Below, in pieces: positions 32,696 to 41,416 of a DNA stretch of 64,000 nucleotides. The notes beneath the pieces are model-generated. The model saw only the letters and a program-made list of their open reading frames with translations. It had not been told where the DNA came from and did no database searches. This stretch comes from Lachnospiraceae bacterium UBA4631 (GTDB taxonomy: Bacteria > Bacillota > Clostridia > Lachnospirales > Lachnospiraceae), in assembly GCA_002406015.1 (NCBI GenBank), contig DHMX01000015.1, positions 1 to 64,000 of the forward strand. Direction: 5' to 3'. How positions within the stretch are numbered: the stretch's first letter is position 1; each line of letters begins with the position of its first letter. A program made the translations under genes and the position numbers.

Positions 32696-34228
32696 ATGCG
32701 AATTAATCATAATATTACTGCAATGATTGCAAATAACACATTGAACAAAAAGAGTGATGCAATGGCAACGGCAATTCAGAGATTGTCTTCCGGCTATCGG
32801 ATTAACCATGCAAAGGATGACTCTGCGGGACTTGCTATTTCCCAGAAGATGCGGACACAGATTCGGTGTCTGGAGCAGGCAAACCGAAATGCGGGAGATG
32901 GTATTTCCGTAATTGAGACAGCAGAAGGTGCGTTGACAGAGGTACACGCAATGCTGCAGCGTATGAATGAGCTGGCAATCAAGGCTGCCAATGATACGAA
33001 TTGCCCGGAGGACAGACAGACCATTCAGGATGAGATTGAGGTAATGAAGGAGGAGATTCAGAGAATCTCGGATGCAACACAGTTTAACCAGAAGAATCTG
33101 TTAAACGGTGATTTGGGTCGGGCAAGCTATATTGATACAGGAGCGGTTATCAAGGGCGTGAAGACCTTAGAGATTTCGGATGCGGTAAATCTTGATAAAT
33201 ATGAGATTCAGATAACACAGGATGCCAGACAGGCAGTTTCTGTCGGTGGAGCAATTACCATGGGAGCCGGTGATAAAATTACGGCTGCACAGGCAGGTGT
33301 CATTACCCTGAACGGAGAATCCATAGAGATAAATGAAGGAGATACGGCAGAGGAAGTATATGCAAAGCTGCAGCAGTTATGTGATTGGACAGGCAACCGG
33401 GTATTTACGGCGGATGCACTGGATAACACAACCGGCTTGGCAGAAAATGCAGGCTATGTTCCGAGTACAAATGAATTTGGAAATGGCGGTAATCTGGTAA
33501 TTGTATCAAAGGATTACGGCTCGGATGAGAAAATCACGCTTTCCTGCGACAATGCACAATTAAAGAATTTATTAGGAATCAGTGACGGTACGGCAGAGGG
33601 AACGGATGTAAAGGCGAAGCTTGGAAACGGCTTTTCTCCGACAGCAACGGTATCCGGTGACGGTAATCGGATTACGGTTACAGACAGCAGCGGATTTAAG
33701 ATGGTGCTGGAAGCAAAGCTTGGAGCTTGCGGCACAACCTTTACAGACCCGGTTATGGGCGGAACGGACTATAAGAGTACCGCTAATACAACGACAGCCT
33801 TTAATGCCAAGATAGAGGTATTAAGTGCCGGACAAATGGTATTTCAGATAGGTGCAAACGAAGAAGAGATTATGACGGTTACGATTCCGGAGGTATCTCC
33901 ACGCACCTTAGAGCTGGAGGAGCTTAACGTAGTTAGTGCTTCCGATGCGAAGGAAGCCATTGAAAAGATAGATGCCGCAATTAAGTATGTATCGGATGTA
34001 CGTGCAAAGCTGGGAGCTTATCAGAACCGCTTAGAGCATACAGAGAGCAGTCTGGAGGTATCCGAGGAGAGTATGACAAATTCCTATGCAAGAATCATGG
34101 ATTGTGATATGGCAGAGGAAATGACAAATTATACACAGCAGAACTTGCTGACACAGACAGCTACGAACCTTCTTGCAAAGGCAAATGCACATCCGGAAAG
34201 TATTTTACAGTTGTTGCAGCAGGGCTAG
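32696..34228 (+). CDS. hag: flagellin
   Basis: This 510-residue filament protein has conserved ends: MRINHNITAMIANNTLNKKSD with AIQRLSSGYRINHAKDDSAGLAIS at the N-terminus, and YARIMDCDMAEEMTNYTQQNLL near the C-terminus. The variable middle (about 170-400) forms the exposed domain. The D1 helix reads LQRMNELAIKAAND. It is exported through the flagellar secretion system, with the adjacent FliS-like chaperone. The start follows GTAGAGGTG; a GGA at 32678-32680 just upstream could be a CsrA contact, as the FliW-CsrA pair is encoded in this window. The final residues (AHPESILQLLQQG) are slightly longer than usual. Confidence 0.96.
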   Translation: MRINHNITAMIANNTLNKKSDAMATAIQRLSSGYRINHAKDDSAGLAISQKMRTQIRCLEQANRNAGDGISVIETAEGALTEVHAMLQRMNELAIKAANDTNCPEDRQTIQDEIEVMKEEIQRISDATQFNQKNLLNGDLGRASYIDTGAVIKGVKTLEISDAVNLDKYEIQITQDARQAVSVGGAITMGAGDKITAAQAGVITLNGESIEINEGDTAEEVYAKLQQLCDWTGNRVFTADALDNTTGLAENAGYVPSTNEFGNGGNLVIVSKDYGSDEKITLSCDNAQLKNLLGISDGTAEGTDVKAKLGNGFSPTATVSGDGNRITVTDSSGFKMVLEAKLGACGTTFTDPVMGGTDYKSTANTTTAFNAKIEVLSAGQMVFQIGANEEEIMTVTIPEVSPRTLELEELNVVSASDAKEAIEKIDAAIKYVSDVRAKLGAYQNRLEHTESSLEVSEESMTNSYARIMDCDMAEEMTNYTQQNLLTQTATNLLAKANAHPESILQLLQQG

Positions 34229-34254
34229 AACAGACGATTAGGTGAGGAATATAC

Positions 34255-34734
34255 ATGACAAAGGAACAGATTCAAACGTATACCAGACGTGTATCGCAGG
34301 CAAATGTATCCGCCTTGGCAGTGGTAGTGTATGATATGATAATTGACTATCTGGAAGAAGGAATCCAAAGCTATAAGGAAGACAGCATGGAAGCCTTTGA
34401 GACAAGTATGAAGCAGGCACAGGCGGCATTGCAGCAATTAATGGGAATGTCAAAGGCAGAAACACAGACAGGCTTGGATGTAATGCAGTTATATCTTTTT
34501 ATAGACCGACAGATATTAATGGCAATTGTTAAGAGAAAGCCGGAGAATATAGAAGCATGCATCGGATACCTGAAGCGGTTAAGAGAATCCTTTCAGGTGC
34601 TTAGCGAGCAGGACAAGGATGCACCTCTGATGGAGCGGAGTCAGCAGGTGTATGCCGGACTGACCTACGGAAAAGGCTACCTGAATGAAACCAGAGACCC
34701 GTTAGAGGAATCCACACGCGGATTGCAGGCATAA
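34255..34734 (+). CDS. fliS: FliS-like flagellin export chaperone
   Basis: The 159-residue helical protein matches FliS in pattern: YTRRVSQANVSALAVVVYDMIIDYLEEGI, KQAQAALQQLMGMSK, and a third helix ending LKRLRESFQVLSEQDKD. FliS binds flagellin C-termini to prevent premature polymerisation and delivers it to the export gate. It starts 26 bp after flagellin with GTGAGG as its ribosome site, so it is co-transcribed. It is longer than typical FliS by a C-terminal extension (YAGLTYGKGYLNETRDP). Confidence 0.85.
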   Translation: MTKEQIQTYTRRVSQANVSALAVVVYDMIIDYLEEGIQSYKEDSMEAFETSMKQAQAALQQLMGMSKAETQTGLDVMQLYLFIDRQILMAIVKRKPENIEACIGYLKRLRESFQVLSEQDKDAPLMERSQQVYAGLTYGKGYLNETRDPLEESTRGLQA

Positions 34735-34815
34735 TAAATGTCGTTAAAAATCCCTTGTAAAAATCACGAAATCGGTTTACAATAATACAAGTGACTATAA
34801 GGGAGGACGAAACGA

Positions 34816-35232
34816 ATGGCAGATAAGGATTGCATCTTTTGCAAAATATCGAATGGAGAAATCCCGGCGGCAACCATATATGAAAATAGTGATTTTCGAG
34901 TAATATTAGATGTGGCACCGGCAAATCGGGGACATGCATTAATTATTCCTAAAGAACACTTTAAGGATATTTTTGATATTGATGCAGTGACAGCAGGGAA
35001 ATTATTCTCGTTGGCAACCGAAGTTGCAAGGGCAATGAAGAGCGTATTGCATTGTGACGGTATGAATATTGTACAGAATAACGGAGAGATTGCAGGACAG
35101 ACCGTATTTCATTTTCACCTGCATCTGATTCCAAGGTACGAGGGCGATAATGTGACAGTTGGATGGGAACAGTCGGAGAGCAATCCGGCGGAGCTACAGG
35201 AATTGGCAAAAGAGATTCGCAGAAAGATATAG
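34816..35232 (+). CDS. HIT family nucleotide-binding protein
   Basis: The 138-residue protein carries the histidine-triad motif HFHLHLIPR at about 98-106 and the N-terminal DCIFCKISNGEIPAA with zinc-type cysteines, as in Hit/HinT proteins. Members hydrolyse nucleoside phosphoramidates or dinucleotides. GGGAGG precedes the ATG. It has its own strong terminator and is probably a housekeeping gene lodged among flagellar genes. Confidence 0.95.
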   Translation: MADKDCIFCKISNGEIPAATIYENSDFRVILDVAPANRGHALIIPKEHFKDIFDIDAVTAGKLFSLATEVARAMKSVLHCDGMNIVQNNGEIAGQTVFHFHLHLIPRYEGDNVTVGWEQSESNPAELQELAKEIRRKI

Positions 35233-35257
35233 AAAAGGGCTGAAAAGCCCTTTTTTT
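35233..35257 (+). terminator. strong intrinsic terminator after the HIT gene
   Basis: AAAAGGGCT (35233-35241) pairs with AGCCCTTTT (35246-35254) and runs into seven T residues. It begins right after the stop codon. Confidence 0.93.
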
Positions 35258-35290
35258 AATATATTTTTTAGTGCATTTTGTGGATTGCTA

Positions 35291-35299
35291 TGCTATAAT
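35291..35299 (+). promoter_or_regulatory. extended -10 promoter before the DivIVA-like gene
   Basis: TGCTATAAT (35291-35299) is a TGn-extended -10 box. No good -35 is seen at 17 bp, as is common for extended -10 promoters. The gene start is 38 bp downstream. Confidence 0.6.
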
Positions 35300-35336
35300 T
35301 ATCACAGTTTACAGATTTATTAGGAGGAGCGGCATT

Positions 35337-36803
35337 ATGGCAAGAGATGAAATGTTTAAAACCGTATCGTTTGGCGGATATGATAAGTCCGTAGTAGATG
35401 AATATGTAGCGGAAACGAATCGGAATCATCAGAATGATATTACAGATTTAAAGACAACCATTGGCAAGTTAAGCGAAACTGTCCGGTCTCTGCAAGTCGC
35501 AAAAGAGCAGGCAAAGACAGCAGCGAATGAAGATATAGAGAAATTAAAGTTAGAGCTTGAAAGCTCCTTTGAACAGACGGACGAGGTAAAGCGTCAGTTA
35601 GAGCAGCAGACAGCAGAGGCACAGACCTTAAAGCAGCAGATAGAGGAGAAATCGGCAGAAGCCGAGAACTTAAAGCATCAGATGGAAGACCAGTCTGCCG
35701 AAATCATAGCATTGAAGCAGAAGCTGGAGGAACGCAAGGAAGAATGCGTCCGGTTAAATTCCGAAATGGAGAATCGGAAAACACAGGCTGAGACCGAAGT
35801 ATCTGCATTAGAGGCAGAAAAGGATGCACAGATGCAGAAGGTGCTTGCGGAAAAGGATGCACAGCATCAACAGGCACTTGCAGAGAAGGATGCCCAGATG
35901 CAGGAAGCTCTTGCAGAGAAGGAAGAACAATTAAATCGTGCAAAGGAAATGCTGGAAGAGCAGATGAAGAAGGCACAGCAGGAAAAAGAGCAGCAGTTGG
36001 AGGAATCAAAGAATACTCAAAATTCTGCGGTGGAAGCAGTTCGTAAGGAATATGAAGAACGGCTGGCACAGATGCAGGGCGAAACCGAACAGAAGCTGCA
36101 GGAATATTCGGAAGTTAAGCAGGAATTAGATGCCATGAAGGAGAAGGAAGTTTCTTATGCAGGTAAGTATGAGGCAATTTCCAAGACTTTGATTGAAGCC
36201 AGAGAGCGGGCAGACAAGGTAATGGCAGATGCAGAGGATGAGAGCCGGAGATTGCTGGTGCAGACAGAAGCAGAGCGTCAGGAAATTATCACCTCAACAC
36301 AGGAGGAGCAGAATGCCAAGCTGGCACAGACCCAGACAGAATGTGAAGAACTGGTAATGGCAACGAAGAACGAATGTCAGAGAATGCTGGCAGAAGCAGA
36401 ACGCCAGTCCGCAGTTATTCGGATTCGGGTACAGGAACAGTGCGATAATGTAAATACATACATGGAAGCAATGATGATGTCGATTGATAATCTGGCAATG
36501 GCTTGTACAAAGACTAGAGAGATTGCAAATGCCGGTTTCTCTGTTTTCCCAAAGGAGGAAGAAGCACAGGATGCTTCCGGAGAGGCAGAGCAGGAAGAAA
36601 TGTCTGAACAGCCGGAGCTTTTCGGAAACGAGACTTCTGAACAGGAGCTTTCTGAGCAGGAGCTTTCCGGACAGGAGGCTTTCGGAAATGAGGACACCGT
36701 ACAGGAGGATGACGGACAGGAAGGCATTGCACAAAATGACGCATCCACAGTAACACAGGAAACAGCAGGTACTTTAGAAGAAAGTATTATAAGCTATTAC
36801 TAA
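35337..36803 (+). CDS. DivIVA-like coiled-coil protein
   Basis: The 488-residue protein begins FKTVSFGGYDKSVVDEYVAE, the F-x-GYD-x3-V-x-EY signature of DivIVA/GpsB membrane-targeting domains. Residues about 40-370 are a long coiled coil with AEKDAQMQ-type heptad repeats (about 155-200). The last 65 residues are an acidic tail with SEQ/SGQE repeats. Such proteins sense membrane curvature and place division, polar or flagellar machinery. GGAGGAG precedes the ATG. Its position between flagellin and mbl/flhOP suggests a role in polar or flagellar placement; that is inference. Confidence 0.82.
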   Translation: MARDEMFKTVSFGGYDKSVVDEYVAETNRNHQNDITDLKTTIGKLSETVRSLQVAKEQAKTAANEDIEKLKLELESSFEQTDEVKRQLEQQTAEAQTLKQQIEEKSAEAENLKHQMEDQSAEIIALKQKLEERKEECVRLNSEMENRKTQAETEVSALEAEKDAQMQKVLAEKDAQHQQALAEKDAQMQEALAEKEEQLNRAKEMLEEQMKKAQQEKEQQLEESKNTQNSAVEAVRKEYEERLAQMQGETEQKLQEYSEVKQELDAMKEKEVSYAGKYEAISKTLIEARERADKVMADAEDESRRLLVQTEAERQEIITSTQEEQNAKLAQTQTECEELVMATKNECQRMLAEAERQSAVIRIRVQEQCDNVNTYMEAMMMSIDNLAMACTKTREIANAGFSVFPKEEEAQDASGEAEQEEMSEQPELFGNETSEQELSEQELSGQEAFGNEDTVQEDDGQEGIAQNDASTVTQETAGTLEESIISYY

Positions 36804-36818
36804 TATGCTGAATGATTC

Positions 36819-36856
36819 GAGCTGTTCTGGTGATTGATACCATGGACAGCTCTTAT
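36819..36856 (+). terminator. probable terminator after the DivIVA-like gene
   Basis: GAGCTGT (36819-36825) pairs with ACAGCTC (36846-36852), with an inner TGGT/ACCA helix; a short TTATT follows. The T tract is weak. Confidence 0.5.
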
Positions 36857-36905
36857 TGCGTACAATGGGGCAAACGAAATTATTTGGCTCAGAGAGGAGT
36901 AACAG

Positions 36906-39380
36906 ATGGGCAAGTTAAGATTTGACTGTTATGAGGAATTTTCAAAGAAAATAGAATTTCCGCTGGTTGCATTTGAAGCAGAGACGGGAAATGTGCGAAT
37001 CATGAACTACGAAGCGAAGCTGATACTGGGACAAAAGACCCAGAAGCTGGAAATGAAGTTAGAATCGCTGGCAGACAAAGACAGATTCTGGACACAGCTT
37101 CATGACAGAAAGGCAATGGCAGAACATCATATTATTCTGTCCAACGGAAGTAAGGATTTTCTGGTTGCCGGATTGGTAAACGAATTTGAAGTTGACGAAG
37201 TCCGGATGTATATGCTGATATTTGATATACGGACAGGTCTTGGCAGAAATACATGGCTGCTGGAACGGATTATTGAAAACAGTCATACGGTGATTGCCCA
37301 TATCTCATGCGAGAACCAGCAGGAGATAAAGCTTAATTATATAAGTAGAAATATTAACCGGTACGGATATACCAGTGATGAGTTTTATACCGGTAAGCTG
37401 CAATTTAAAGATATGATTCATCCGGATGATTTGGATATGGTGTTGAACAGCTTAGACGAATGTGCAAAGAAGCATATCGATGATGACTGCATGGAATATC
37501 GTCTGGTGACAGAGAGCCGTAAAGTGTGCTATGTACGCTGTAACGTACATTTTGTACGCAATGCGTCCGGTGCGATTAACGGTATCGAGGTGTTAATGGT
37601 AGATGTCACCGGAGAGAAGCTAGAGAAGGATGAGAACCAGTATCTTCGTGCTGCCATTGAACAGAGTAACAGTGTTGTGCTGGTAAAGCGGTTTCTGAAT
37701 AAGAAGGGAACTGTAAAGTATGTATCCTCGAATGCAGCCGGAATGGGCTTTGATGTAGAGGATTTACAAAAGGGAAGAAAGACCTTTACGGATTATGTAT
37801 TGCCGGAGGACCGGGAAATGGTTACCGGAATTTTGATGAACGCACAAAAAATACCGGTAAGCAACTATGTAAATAAGTGCCGGATTCGGGGAGAGGACGG
37901 ACACATCCGTTGGATTAAGTTCTGTATATCCGTAAAGACACTGGATGAATATATGTACGATGTGGAGCTTCTCATGAACGATGTGACAGAGGAGAATCAT
38001 TACGAGGAAAATCTGTTACAGAATCAGAAGGCATTAGAAGAAAAGTTAGATTATGTTATGAGCAGTCAGGTACAGAAGCCGGAGCAGCTATTGGAGGAAT
38101 TTCTGACAATGGAAGAAATGCAGGAATTTCTGGAAGCGTTTACGGCGAATAACCAGTTGTATGCCGTAGTTGTGAATGCAGAGGGAAAGCGGCTGTCTAA
38201 GCCGGCAGGGCCAATGATTCGCATGGGTGAATTTTATGATATGCTGGAAAACCCGAAGTATCGGGCAAAGATAGAAGAAGCATTGCGTCTGAGTGAGGAA
38301 CGCAAGAAGTTCTGTATTCTGGAATTAGAGGATGATTATTTCGAGAAGCAGCTAGGGGCAATTCCGATGGTACTGCATGATAAGGTGGTAGCAAGCTGTC
38401 TGGTGTGTGCCTTTGATGAAGAAGGGGTATCCCGGCTGCATAATTCGATTGAATCCTTGCAGAAAATGATAGAGATTATGGCAAAGGCAGGCTTTGACAA
38501 TCATTATCTGGAAATAGATTCACGAAAGAGCCGGCTGGCAGAGCGTACTATGAGCGAGGAACTGGAAGGACAGTTGATACTGGCAAGAGCATTTGCACAT
38601 ATGCGGAATGATGCAAACGCTACCGTACAGGAGATTATTGAAAAAGCGTGCCAATTGCTGCATCTGACTTCCGGAGCGGTATATTACGGAGATAACGGAC
38701 AGGAAGCCTATACTTGTATGGCAAAATGGTCAGCAAAGGAAGCAGCGTACAGTGAATATCCGGAGCAGAGCTGGCGGATGGTAGAGCTGTGCGGACAAAA
38801 TGAGGTTCTGTCAAATGGAGGTTATATAATTTGTAATTCCAAGACACCGCAGCCACAGCTGGAATATCTGATGACACAGACGCAGTCACGTTCCATGATT
38901 ATCTTTGGTCTGATTATCAACGATGAGGTACATGGCGGCATGATTTTCAGCAGTCAGGATAAGCGGATGTTCTTAAAACGGGAAATCTCGTATTGTCAGG
39001 ATGTGGTTGACATTGTTCAGGGCATATTAACCAGAAAGCAGAACACGCATAACGTCTATGCACTGAACCGAAGTCTGATGAATGCCTATAATTTTGTGAG
39101 TGAATGTGTATTCATTAAGGATACCCAGACCGGAAAAGTATTGTTTGCAAATGAAGCAATGGAAACCTTGTTCGGTATGGACATTACGGGCATGGACAGC
39201 CGGGCATTTCTGTCAGAACCGACACCGCTTTATACCAGAGAAGGTGTGCAGCCGGTCGGAGATATAAAGTGGCAGAGCTATATACAAAAGATTAATAAAA
39301 TTATGAACATTCAGGAGCTGTCCATCGAGTGGACAAACGGTGAGGATGCCAGAATCATAATTATGCGGGAAAAACCGTAA
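36906..39380 (+). CDS. multi-PAS/GAF sensor protein without an output domain
   Basis: The 824-residue cytoplasmic protein has PAS folds at about 115-240 and 245-370 (MIHPDDLDMVLNSLDECAKKH; VLPEDREMVTGILMNAQK, each followed by an MVDVT or MNDVT strand). A ligand-binding-like region is at about 395-540 (EEFLTMEEMQEFLEAF), a GAF-like domain at about 545-705, and a final PAS at about 717-824. No GGDEF, EAL, kinase, HD-GYP or HTH motif is seen, and the last residues (RIIIMREKP) close a PAS strand. It resembles diguanylate cyclase sensor halves. It must act through partners or be a truncated enzyme. GAGGAGTAAC precedes the ATG. Confidence 0.8.
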   Translation: MGKLRFDCYEEFSKKIEFPLVAFEAETGNVRIMNYEAKLILGQKTQKLEMKLESLADKDRFWTQLHDRKAMAEHHIILSNGSKDFLVAGLVNEFEVDEVRMYMLIFDIRTGLGRNTWLLERIIENSHTVIAHISCENQQEIKLNYISRNINRYGYTSDEFYTGKLQFKDMIHPDDLDMVLNSLDECAKKHIDDDCMEYRLVTESRKVCYVRCNVHFVRNASGAINGIEVLMVDVTGEKLEKDENQYLRAAIEQSNSVVLVKRFLNKKGTVKYVSSNAAGMGFDVEDLQKGRKTFTDYVLPEDREMVTGILMNAQKIPVSNYVNKCRIRGEDGHIRWIKFCISVKTLDEYMYDVELLMNDVTEENHYEENLLQNQKALEEKLDYVMSSQVQKPEQLLEEFLTMEEMQEFLEAFTANNQLYAVVVNAEGKRLSKPAGPMIRMGEFYDMLENPKYRAKIEEALRLSEERKKFCILELEDDYFEKQLGAIPMVLHDKVVASCLVCAFDEEGVSRLHNSIESLQKMIEIMAKAGFDNHYLEIDSRKSRLAERTMSEELEGQLILARAFAHMRNDANATVQEIIEKACQLLHLTSGAVYYGDNGQEAYTCMAKWSAKEAAYSEYPEQSWRMVELCGQNEVLSNGGYIICNSKTPQPQLEYLMTQTQSRSMIIFGLIINDEVHGGMIFSSQDKRMFLKREISYCQDVVDIVQGILTRKQNTHNVYALNRSLMNAYNFVSECVFIKDTQTGKVLFANEAMETLFGMDITGMDSRAFLSEPTPLYTREGVQPVGDIKWQSYIQKINKIMNIQELSIEWTNGEDARIIIMREKP

Positions 39381-39442
39381 GACTTCGGACCTGAAATAAG
39401 GAAAGAAATGACTTAAAAATGAAAGATTGGTTAGAATAATAG

Positions 39443-39470
39443 TAAAGATTTGTATGCAATATGTCGATAT
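39443..39470 (+). promoter_or_regulatory. sigma-28-like promoter of the mbl-flhO-flhP genes
   Basis: TAAA (39443-39446), a 16-bp spacer and GTCGATAT (39463-39470) match the flagellar consensus with one change. In B. subtilis flhO-flhP are sigma-D dependent, which supports the call. Confidence 0.6.
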
Positions 39471-39525
39471 ATAAAGATAAGTTAGTTTCTGTATCGGTGA
39501 ATTTGCTGAAATCTTGAATTATGCT

Positions 39526-39553
39526 TTGAAATTTTTTTCAGAGTGTATATAAT
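39526..39553 (+). promoter_or_regulatory. sigma-A promoter of mbl
   Basis: TTGAAA (39526-39531), a 16-bp spacer and TATAAT (39548-39553) form a good vegetative promoter 54 bp before the start codon, downstream of the sigma-28-like promoter. Confidence 0.75.
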
Positions 39554-39606
39554 GAGGTATGAAATAATAAAGAGATTTAAAATTGTCCATCAGAAAGGGG
39601 ATTATT

Positions 39607-40599
39607 ATGGCAAGTTCAGATATTGGAATTGATTTGGGAACTGCAAGTATTCTGGTATATGTCAGAGGCAAGGGCGTTGTTTTGAAGGAACCATCTGTGG
39701 TTGCATTCGATAGAGATACAAATAAGATTAAGGCTATCGGAGAAGAAGCAAGACTGATGCTCGGACGAACACCGGGAAATATCGTAGCAGTACGTCCTTT
39801 GAAGCAGGGTGTAATCTCTGATTATACAATTACAGAAAAGATGTTAAAGTATTTCATTCAGAAGGCTGTCGGAAAGAGCATCTTCGGCAGAAAGCCAAGA
39901 ATCAGCGTATGTGTACCGAGTGGTGTTACAGAGGTTGAGAAGAAGGCAGTAGAGGATGCAACCTATCAGGCAGGTGCCAGAGATGTATCGATTATCGAGG
40001 AGCCTGTGGCAGCAGCAATCGGTGCAGGAATTGATATTGCAAGACCATGTGGTAACATGATTGTAGATATTGGCGGTGGTACAGCAGATATTGCGGTTAT
40101 TTCATTGGGTGGTACGGTTGTCAGCACATCCGTAAAGACTGCCGGTGATGATTTTGACGAAGCAATTGTCCGCTACATGAGAAAGAAGCATAATCTGTTA
40201 ATTGGTGAGCGTACAGCAGAGGAGATTAAGATTAATATCGGAACCTGCTATAAGAGAGCGGAAGAAGTAACCATGGAGGTTCGCGGACGGAATCTGGTAA
40301 CCGGTCTGCCAAAGACGATTACAGTTACTTCATCAGAAACAGAAGAAGCATTGCGGGAGACAACCGCACAGATAGTAGAAGCGGTTCACAGTGTATTAGA
40401 GCGGACTCCACCGGAATTGGCAGCCGATATTTCGGACAGAGGTATTGTTCTGACAGGTGGCGGCTCATTGTTAAATGGGCTGGAGGAATTAATAGAGGAA
40501 AAGACCGGTATTACAACCATTACAGCAGATAATCCATTGACGGCTGTAGCAATCGGAACCGGTAAGTATATTGAATTTCTGTCCGGCAAGAGAGATTAG
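39607..40599 (+). CDS. mbl: MreB/Mbl-type actin homologue
   Basis: The 330-residue protein is a bacterial actin. Phosphate-1 loop DIGIDLGTASILVYV, NIVAVRPLKQGVISDYTITEKML, phosphate-2 NMIVDIGGGTADIAVIS, and the adenosine motif GIVLTGGGSLLNGL are all present. It aligns well with B. subtilis Mbl and forms filaments guiding wall synthesis. GAAAGGGG precedes the ATG at 39607. The order mbl-flhO-flhP is the same as in B. subtilis. A main mreBCD locus probably lies elsewhere, so this may be a paralogue tied to motility. Confidence 0.92.
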   Translation: MASSDIGIDLGTASILVYVRGKGVVLKEPSVVAFDRDTNKIKAIGEEARLMLGRTPGNIVAVRPLKQGVISDYTITEKMLKYFIQKAVGKSIFGRKPRISVCVPSGVTEVEKKAVEDATYQAGARDVSIIEEPVAAAIGAGIDIARPCGNMIVDIGGGTADIAVISLGGTVVSTSVKTAGDDFDEAIVRYMRKKHNLLIGERTAEEIKINIGTCYKRAEEVTMEVRGRNLVTGLPKTITVTSSETEEALRETTAQIVEAVHSVLERTPPELAADISDRGIVLTGGGSLLNGLEELIEEKTGITTITADNPLTAVAIGTGKYIEFLSGKRD

Positions 40600-40619
40600 T
40601 TGGATAAAGGAGTGGAAAG

Positions 40620-41399
40620 ATGGTAAAAGGCCTATATACAGCGTATACGGGAATGCGAAATGAGCAGAAGCGTTTGGATGTTATTTCAAATAATATAGCA
40701 AATTCAAACACGACAGGCTATAAAAAAATGGGCGTAACCTCACAGGCATTTGACCGCGAATTGGCATTGCGTGTGCATGACGATTCGGATGGTTTTCTGG
40801 CGAAGCGGATTGGCAGCGTCAGTCTGGGTGTTAAGATAGGCGAAACCTATACGGATTATTCGCAGGGCGGATTTCGTGAAACAGGAAACACCTACGATAT
40901 TGCATTGGAAGGTGACGGATTTTTTACCATCAGCACAACAGACAAGAGTGGAACAGAGCATATCCGTTATACAAGGGATGGTTCATTCACTGTTACCAGG
41001 GATGGTTATCTTGTGACAAAGGATGGAGACTTTGTGCTGGGTACAGACAATCAGAGAATACAGATTCCGGGTGCGAATACCGCAACGGTTGCCATTGATT
41101 CTCTGGGAAATATCTACGCAAACGAGGTTCTGGTAGGACAGTTGCAGGTCGTAGATTTTGAAAATAAGGATGCATTGCTGTTATATGGTGAGAATATGTT
41201 TGAGGCACTGCCGGAGGCAGGAATGGTAGCCAGTAATGCATTAACCAGACAAGGGTATCTGGAAACGTCAAACGTTAACGTAATTAATGAAATGGTAAGC
41301 ATGATAGCCATTACCAGAGCCTATGAAACCAATCAGAAAATGATACAGACCATTGACTCGACCTTGGACAAGGCAGTTAATGAGGTTGGCAAGCTGTAG
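40620..41399 (+). CDS. flhO: FlhO/FlgF-type rod protein
   Basis: The 259-residue protein has the rod/hook N-terminal motif (LYTAYTGMRNEQKRLDVISNNIANSNTTGYKK), a central IALEGDGFFTI and DGSFTVTRDG block, and the C-terminal SNVNVINEMVSMIAITRAYETNQKMIQTID. These are the marks of FlgF/FlgG/FlgE basal-body proteins. It forms part of the distal rod and is exported by the flagellar apparatus without a signal peptide. AAAGGAGT precedes the ATG. It is 20 bp after mbl and 17 bp before flhP. Confidence 0.94.
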   Translation: MVKGLYTAYTGMRNEQKRLDVISNNIANSNTTGYKKMGVTSQAFDRELALRVHDDSDGFLAKRIGSVSLGVKIGETYTDYSQGGFRETGNTYDIALEGDGFFTISTTDKSGTEHIRYTRDGSFTVTRDGYLVTKDGDFVLGTDNQRIQIPGANTATVAIDSLGNIYANEVLVGQLQVVDFENKDALLLYGENMFEALPEAGMVASNALTRQGYLETSNVNVINEMVSMIAITRAYETNQKMIQTIDSTLDKAVNEVGKL

Positions 41400-41416
41400 G
41401 CAGAAAGGAGTAAACA

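Noticed and set aside
36294..36756. Overlapping minus-strand frames opposite the DivIVA-like C-terminus
   Set aside because: They arise from the CAG/GAG-rich acidic tail repeats. No ribosome site or family resemblance is seen.
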